A stretch of 44,692 nucleotides of DNA from JAICWP01 sp035252015. Its GTDB lineage: Bacteria > Acidobacteriota > Terriglobia > Terriglobales > Acidobacteriaceae. The notes beneath the pieces were generated by a model, which was given only the letters and a program-made list of their open reading frames with translations, had not been told where the DNA came from and did not search any database. Where the stretch lies: positions 1 to 44,692 of the forward strand of contig DATFDP010000247.1 of assembly GCA_035252015.1 (NCBI GenBank), given 5' to 3'. Both the position numbers and the translations under genes were made by a program. This document shows, one piece after another, positions 40,126 through 44,692 of this stretch; position 1 is the stretch's first letter, and every line of letters begins with the position of its first letter.

Positions 40126-40491
40126 TCAGGAATGCCGCTGCGGTCGGGTAACGTAGACGGTGCTGGGGAACCGGTGGGAGCTTTTCCCTCTCCACTTGTG
40201 ATTGCACACCGCTTGGGCTGCGCATCGACAGGCACCTGCGAGAAACAGGACCAGGAGCAGGTCAAAGGGTTTCAGCCAGTCGAGGGCCGATGATGTCGCG
40301 ACTGTGCCCCACAACAGCGGCGTGGCCAGCCAGATAAACCACTGCCCTATAAAGAAGTACGGGTCGCCTTTCGGTTCGGAAATGGGATCATAGATGCAAA
40401 ATGCCGACAGCACCGAGCCTGATGCCGCCAGCGCGACCGTCAGCCAGAAAGAAATGGCCCCCGCCGCTGCCGTGATGTGTATTCCGGGCAT
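40126..40491 (-). CDS. Small membrane protein of unknown function
   Basis: A 121-residue protein with three hydrophobic stretches (about 8-28, 46-62 and 76-93), rich in Ala, Leu and Trp, and a basic C-terminal tail (HKWRGKSSH and RPQRHS). I do not recognise a family. The start at 40491 (MPGIHITAAAG) is inferred from the protein pattern; no good ribosome binding site is seen and a start at 40578 is possible. It stands alone between ilvD and the Nudix gene, with its 3' end 51 bp from the AT-rich ilv promoter region. Confidence 0.45.
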   Translation of the reverse strand: MPGIHITAAAGAISFWLTVALAASGSVLSAFCIYDPISEPKGDPYFFIGQWFIWLATPLLWGTVATSSALDWLKPFDLLLVLFLAGACRCAAQAVCNHKWRGKSSHRFPSTVYVTRPQRHS

Positions 40492-40693
40492 GAGTTGTTC
40501 TATTTTTATTGCGTGCGTTGGAAGGTTGGAGGCCGGGGGACAGGCAAAGGTGCCTTCCCGGAGGGAGAAGAGGCGCACCCAAGTAGAGCTCGGTCAACTC
40601 TGGCTTCGCGACTCTGGTCGGCGACTCGGGACAGCCTTGGCCAGCGAACCCGCGGCAAGTGCTTTGGCTGTAGTAGCCTGATAGCCTTCTACT

Positions 40694-41155
40694 GTGCCCT
40701 GGAGCTTGCAGCAGCGCGTGTTTGGCTTGATTTCTCGAACCTGCATTGCCGCTTACGGCCGCTTCCCTGTTTTTGGAACTCTCCGCGGCTCAGCCGCCAT
40801 CATCCGGCGCGGCAGCCTATTTCTGGTCGTCGAGCGGAGTGACGGACTAGGCCTCGCCTTTCCTGGCGGCCTGGCTCATTTCGGGGAATCGGATGAGCAA
40901 GCCCTCGCCCGCGAACTACGCGAAGAAACGGGGTTGCACTTGACCTCGCAATCGCTTCTCTTGCGCTATGCCACGCAAGTTCCTTACCCTTCGCAGGTTG
41001 CCGTTTTTCTGGCGGAGGCGGAAGGCGAACTCCGTCCTTCCTGGGAAGGCATTCCCTGCTGGGTTGATTTTTCCCAAGTGCAGCAGCGCCTGATGCCCAA
41101 TCAGCGCCCCATCCTGGAGCAGAACGTGCTGGCTCCAAGGGAGTCACTATACTGA
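40694..41155 (+). CDS. Nudix hydrolase
   Basis: A 153-residue Nudix protein. The Nudix box GLAHFGESDEQALARELREE at residues 59-78, followed by TGL, is a full match to Gx5Ex7REUxEExGU. The N-terminal strand region (GSAAIIRRGSLFLVVER) leads into the box. Family members hydrolyse nucleoside diphosphates linked to a second group; the substrate is unknown. The start is a GTG at 40694 with no clear ribosome binding site; a later GTG at 40718 is possible. No neighbour suggests a pathway. Confidence 0.8.
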   Translation: MPWSLQQRVFGLISRTCIAAYGRFPVFGTLRGSAAIIRRGSLFLVVERSDGLGLAFPGGLAHFGESDEQALARELREETGLHLTSQSLLLRYATQVPYPSQVAVFLAEAEGELRPSWEGIPCWVDFSQVQQRLMPNQRPILEQNVLAPRESLY

Positions 41156-41531
41156 GGGTCTTTTAATTCGGACGCATCTCGCCTGCCGCTCTTAGTTTGT
41201 GGCAGGGTCGCCCACGCCGCATCGGCGCCGACAAAGTGACGAAATGGTTCTGGTTGCGGCGATGTGCCGGGTGCTTCCACGAAGGCGCAGGAGAGATGCT
41301 CGAAGAGACCAAAAGGCGCATCTTCCACGCAGACGGGAACGGACGCTCCAACGGAAGCGACAGACAGCTGCGCTTCACTGCCCTGCGCCTCTCTATGGGC
41401 TTCAGCAAAGATTCCGATGGACTCCTGAATGACTGATTTACCGGTTCCCTCTGTGCCTCTACGTCTGTGTGTGAAAATGCGGTGCAGATGACAAACCTTC
41501 CACCCTTTCGCTAACCTAGAAAACTGTCGCC
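41156..41531. other. 376-bp gap without a recognised gene
   Basis: Reading frames of about 80 codons exist on both strands but show no domain, signal peptide, start context or codon pattern that I trust. I see no RNA gene or terminator. The promoter of the leucyl aminopeptidase gene should lie at its right end. Confidence 0.4.
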
Positions 41532-43139
41532 ATGAAGACCGAAATTTCCTTCTCCACTCCCAGCCAGGCTGAAACCGAATGCCTGGTCGCCGTAGTTCTC
41601 GACCGCAGCCAAAATGCCAAGCCCAATCCCAGCCTGGAAACCAGCGACAAAGCTGTGGCCGGCGCCGCCGCCGATCTGCTCGCCTCCGGCGAAGTTTCGG
41701 GCAAAATTTTTGAGACCACCATGGTCCATCGTCCGCAAGGCCTCAAGGCCAAGCGCCTGCTTCTAGTGGGCGGCGGCAAAGCAGACAAGTTTTCCGGCTA
41801 CGAACTGCGCAAGCTGGCCGGCACCGCGGTGCGATTTCTCAAGCCCAAGAGCATCCGTCAATTCACCATCATTGCGCCAGAAGTCTTGCCGGGCGGCTCG
41901 GCTGTGGCCGTTAAGGCAGTCGCGGAAGGAGCATTCGTCGGCAATTTTGATCCTGACACGTACAAGAGCGACCGCAAAGACCAGAGCGTTGATCAGATAA
42001 CGGTGGTCGCGTCAGGTAAGCAGGACGAAGCCCTCCTGAGGCGGGCGCTGGAGGAAGGCCGCATCGTCGGTGAGTCCCAGAACTTCACCCGCGAACTGGT
42101 CAACGAGCCCAGCAACCGGCTGACCCCTACCGTGCTGGCCGACCGCGCTCAGGAGATGGTGCGCGAAATCGCGAAGAACGCCAACGGCTTCCGCCTATCC
42201 ATCGAGACTCACGGGGCGGAGAAGATTCGCGAGCTGAAAATGGGCGCGTTCTGGAGCGTGGCCCAAGGCTCCGACGAACCACCGGCGCTCATCATCATCA
42301 AGTACGAGCCCGACGGCGCGCCGCAAGAGCCCGTGCTCGGCCTGGTGGGCAAAGGCATCACTTTCGATACCGGCGGCATTTCCATCAAGCCCGCCGACGG
42401 CATGGAGAAAATGAAATACGACATGGCCGGCGGCGCCGCCATGCTGGGGGCTATGCGCGCCATTGCCCTGCTGCGCCCGAAGATCAAGGTGATCGCCATC
42501 GTGTGCGCCACCGAGAACATGCCGTCGGGCCATGCGCAAAAGCCGGGCGACGTACAGATTGCCATGTCGGGCAAGTCCATCGAGATCATCAACACCGACG
42601 CGGAAGGCCGCCTGGTGCTGGCCGACGGCCTGCACTACGCCAAGCAACTGGGCTGCACTCACCTGGTGGACGCCGCTACCCTCACCGGCGCCTGTGTGGT
42701 GGCGCTTGGCATGGTGAACGCCGGAGTTTTCGCCAATGACGAAGAAATTTTCCAGCGCTTCAGCCGCGCCCTGGAACGTTCCGGCGAAAAAATGTGGCGC
42801 CTGCCGCTGGACGAAGAATACAAGGAGCAGATCCGCTCCAGCATCGCTGACATCATGAACACCGGCGGCCGCTGGGGCGGCGCCGTTACCGCGGCCATGT
42901 TCCTCAAGGAATTTGCCGAAGAGACGCCCTGGATTCACCTCGATATCGCCGGCACCGCCTGGATGGACGACAACAAGGCCTGGATCGCCAAAGGCCCTTC
43001 GGGGATTGCGGTGCGCTCGTTGGTGGAATTCGTGCGCGGCTTTGAAGGCGATGGCCAGCCGGCAAGCGGTGGTTCAGGCAGCAAAGGTGTGGGCACGCAG
43101 GCGGCGCAGCGGCGGGCCGATTCCGGCGCCGGCTTATAG
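41532..43139 (+). CDS. pepA: Leucyl aminopeptidase (M17)
   Basis: A 535-residue cytosolic metallo-aminopeptidase that removes N-terminal residues. The N-terminal regulatory domain (about 1-170) precedes the catalytic domain (about 180-510). The signature NTDAEGRL is present with two-metal ligands in GKGITFDTGGIS, MKYDMAGGAA and NTDAEGR. GRWGGAVTAAMFLKEF and WIHLDIAGTAW are also conserved. The C-terminal 30 residues are Gly/Ser/Ala-rich and go beyond the usual end. Apparently monocistronic. Confidence 0.94.
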   Translation: MKTEISFSTPSQAETECLVAVVLDRSQNAKPNPSLETSDKAVAGAAADLLASGEVSGKIFETTMVHRPQGLKAKRLLLVGGGKADKFSGYELRKLAGTAVRFLKPKSIRQFTIIAPEVLPGGSAVAVKAVAEGAFVGNFDPDTYKSDRKDQSVDQITVVASGKQDEALLRRALEEGRIVGESQNFTRELVNEPSNRLTPTVLADRAQEMVREIAKNANGFRLSIETHGAEKIRELKMGAFWSVAQGSDEPPALIIIKYEPDGAPQEPVLGLVGKGITFDTGGISIKPADGMEKMKYDMAGGAAMLGAMRAIALLRPKIKVIAIVCATENMPSGHAQKPGDVQIAMSGKSIEIINTDAEGRLVLADGLHYAKQLGCTHLVDAATLTGACVVALGMVNAGVFANDEEIFQRFSRALERSGEKMWRLPLDEEYKEQIRSSIADIMNTGGRWGGAVTAAMFLKEFAEETPWIHLDIAGTAWMDDNKAWIAKGPSGIAVRSLVEFVRGFEGDGQPASGGSGSKGVGTQAAQRRADSGAGL

Positions 43140-43233
43140 CTTCGTTGCCACCAATTGGCACCCATCGGCACGGATTCAGACCGGGTTCTTTGAATTCTTC
43201 AATCCGTGTTCATCCGCGTAAAATCTGCGGCGA

Positions 43234-43266
43234 AAATAAAAAATGCCGGCTGATCGCTCAGCCGGC
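43234..43266 (-). terminator. Intrinsic terminator of the small secreted protein gene
   Basis: On the minus strand GCCGGCTG (43266-43259) pairs with CAGCCGGC (43252-43245) around a 6-nt loop, followed by ATTTTTTATTTT. It lies 22 bp past the stop at 43289. The same stem could also help to end the convergent leucyl aminopeptidase transcript. Confidence 0.85.
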
Positions 43267-43288
43267 ACCACCTCCAATCCCGAACTGC

Positions 43289-43717
43289 TTAGCTTTTGGC
43301 TCCTGCTCTCTCTAACGCGCTCTCCAGCTGCTGCATCAGCAGCGGGTTCGAGCCGCTGAGGCCGTTCTTGGCTTCGGCCCGCCACAAGTAGGTTCCGCCA
43401 AAACCGTGTCCGTCATAGACGGCCAGCAGATCCGAGGAGCCGCGCGCCTGAACCGCCAGCACCATATCTGCCATATGCCGGTTATAGACCACCACGTAGC
43501 CGGCGTCCTCGATGGCGTTCTGCACGTTCGCAATTGCCGTCCTGTCCTCAGGGAACAGGTTCAGGGAAAACTGCGGCCCGTCGTAGCTGGTCACGTAAAC
43601 GTAGCGCGCGTTGCGCACCACGCCCAGCGCGTTCCAGCCTTCGCTCGTCTTCGTTTCTGCCAGCGCGCCTAGCGAAAGCACCGCCAGCATCGCTACCACA
43701 CTCAATATCTTTTTCAT
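43289..43717 (-). CDS. Small secreted protein of unknown function
   Basis: A 142-residue protein with a clear signal peptide (1-20, MKKILSVVAMLAVLSLGALA). The mature part has VYVTSYDGPQFSLNLFPEDR, AIEDAGYVVVYNR and MVLAVQARG, an alternating beta/alpha pattern that might resemble small lipoprotein-type domains of the LpoB/FlgO kind, but I do not claim a family. No cysteine follows the signal, so it is not a lipoprotein. It has its own ribosome binding site (GAGGGTAAGAG) and terminator. Confidence 0.75.
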   Translation of the reverse strand: MKKILSVVAMLAVLSLGALAETKTSEGWNALGVVRNARYVYVTSYDGPQFSLNLFPEDRTAIANVQNAIEDAGYVVVYNRHMADMVLAVQARGSSDLLAVYDGHGFGGTYLWRAEAKNGLSGSNPLLMQQLESALERAGAKS

Positions 43718-43889
43718 GCTCTTACCCTCTTCTTTCCCTCCCTGCTGTTACTTATTCGATGAGGCAACTAGCCTGGCGGTAGCAGTGCGCAGCCCGGTTT
43801 TACAAGCTTTTACCCATCTTTACGCAGCTTTACACAAAGACGAGATTCTCGAGGAAGAATGGCCGGAAACCTGAAGGCAAACCCACCAG

Positions 43890-44090
43890 CTACAGCATTA
43901 TGGTGAATCCCCACATGGTCACATAAAGGTAAGCGGTGGCAATGGCAAAGATGGCCGCCAGGATCACGGCCGCGCGCTCCAGCCGGCGTCGGTGCAGCAC
44001 CACCAGCGCCATCCACAACGCCAGCAGCACGGAGCAACTTGCGGTCAGCCCTACGAACAACTGCAGCTTACTGAAACCCATACTGAACAT
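43890..44090 (-). CDS. Two-helix small membrane protein
   Basis: A 66-residue protein with two hydrophobic segments (about 10-32 and 40-62) joined by a basic turn, HRRRLERA. The turn puts the loop in the cytoplasm. No family is recognised. The ATG at 44090 follows a GGGGTAAG stretch; an ATG three codons later is also possible. The gap of about 170 bp to the secreted-protein gene shows nothing clear. Confidence 0.5.
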   Translation of the reverse strand: MFSMGFSKLQLFVGLTASCSVLLALWMALVVLHRRRLERAAVILAAIFAIATAYLYVTMWGFTIML

Positions 44091-44692
44091 GACTTACCCC
44101 ACAAAATGTGAGCCACATCATGCCACAAGTTGCCGCCCTGCGCTGCTGCCAAATGCGATAGCACTTTTTATCATTAATCCGGCCAATTAAACGAGGAGCG
44201 CCCGCACCCTTGGCTGCAAATAGCGCAAAAACTTTCTTGGGGAGATCTGCTCGACCTCTGGCTCCCAGGTTCCTTTTCTGTCTGGTTACTTCAGTAACAT
44301 CCAACATTTGGCGTCAGAGAAGCTGCAATTCTCCTCGGGTCCTTGAGGCGCTTTGGCCTAGCAAACAAGCGCGAGGTCCTTCGACTCCGCAGACCGCTTC
44401 GCAAACCCTGGGCAACGCAGGCCATCGTTTGGCAAACAGTGCTGCGGCTTGTCAAGCCCTTATTTCGTTGCACTGCCCGCAAGTACCTGAATTCAGAACA
44501 CAAGCAGGCGAACGCCGAGTGCACAGAATATGCCTGGAATATTCCATACTGAAATCAGGGCTCAGTGGCCAGCTCTCAGCAGTCAGGAGTAGCGGTCAGG
44601 GCTCGGACTTGTGGTTGGACCACGGTTTCTGAACCAGGTTAACTCATGGCGCCTGAAGATTTTACGGGTAAAATCTTGGAAACAAATAATTT
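44091..44692. other. 602-bp end region without a recognised gene
   Basis: A plus-strand frame of 140 codons (44210-44632) has no domain and an unusual Ser/Gln/Arg-rich composition, so I do not call it. Fragments such as GGTCCTTCGACTCCGC (44373-44388) and CTCTCAGCAGTCAGGAGTAG (44574-44593) look like parts of the same dispersed repeats seen elsewhere in the window. No RNA gene is visible. Confidence 0.4.

Noticed and set aside
41163..41436. Frames of about 80 codons on both strands in the gap before pepA
   Set aside because: They overlap each other and show no recognisable protein feature or start context.
42195..42938. Long minus-strand frame inside pepA, and similar long frames opposite the ilv, aro and TonB genes
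   Set aside because: They are antisense to strongly supported genes and follow from high GC content at third codon positions.
44210..44632. 140-codon frame on the plus strand near the window end
   Set aside because: No domain, signal or convincing start. It runs through sequence that resembles dispersed repeats, and its composition is unlike the other genes.
1..44692. CRISPR arrays, tRNA genes, prophage or insertion-sequence genes
   Set aside because: No regular spaced repeats, no cloverleaf-like sequence with a T-arm motif, and no transposase, integrase or phage structural gene were found by reading both strands.

Overview
The window looks like a chromosomal segment of an Acidobacteriota bacterium, probably Terriglobia and related to Koribacter or Sulfotelmatobacter. 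This is inferred from gene content, not from a database match. The signs are high GC, a VWFA-related protein of the type abundant in acidobacteria, a large winged-helix/TolB-like/TPR protein, a class D sortase beside a small protein with an LP-(x)-SS sorting tail, and many dispersed palindromic intergenic repeats. I see no rRNA, tRNA, CRISPR array, prophage or insertion sequence.

Layout. 1-5.4 kb: MOSC protein, alpha/beta hydrolase divergent from a CGNR zinc-finger regulator, DUF421 membrane protein, a FabL-like SDR without the usual catalytic Tyr, and a Q/Y-rich coiled-coil membrane protein. 5.4-12.8 kb: sortase substrate and sortase, glycine oxidase ThiO, M20 dipeptidase, GH20 hexosaminidase, and a receiver-PP2C response regulator. 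12.9-18.3 kb: winged-helix/TPR regulator divergent from a small secreted protein, a VWA protein and a zinc-dependent phospholipase C-like protein. 18.5-26.5 kb: TonB-dependent receptor with YfiR, then a Tat-exported molybdenum hydroxylase (two subunits) divergent from a cytochrome c and a PQQ-type propeller fused to cytochrome c. 26.7-32.4 kb: ABC exporter, a putative PD-(D/E)XK nuclease overlapping a metallophosphoesterase, an amidase and a HbpS/GlcG-like protein.

32.5-40.1 kb is an amino-acid biosynthesis block on the minus strand. ilvD-ilvB-ilvN-ilvC (branched chain) is followed by a DAHP synthase and prephenate dehydratase pair (aromatic). The aromatic pair is preceded by the most striking element in the window: a near-consensus sigma70 promoter whose predicted start lies within a few bases of the ATG of a 29-codon leader peptide carrying F, W, F, Y and Y in codons 6-14, then a hairpin over those codons and an intrinsic terminator about 95 bp before aroF. 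This is the architecture of ribosome-mediated attenuation with a (nearly) leaderless leader peptide.

40.1-44.7 kb holds a small membrane protein, a Nudix hydrolase, leucyl aminopeptidase, a small secreted protein, a two-helix membrane protein and a gene-free, repeat-like end.

Most genes are short operons or single genes. Several intergenic gaps carry related palindromes, including two copies of a composite element of about 120 bp on either side of the ABC permease gene.
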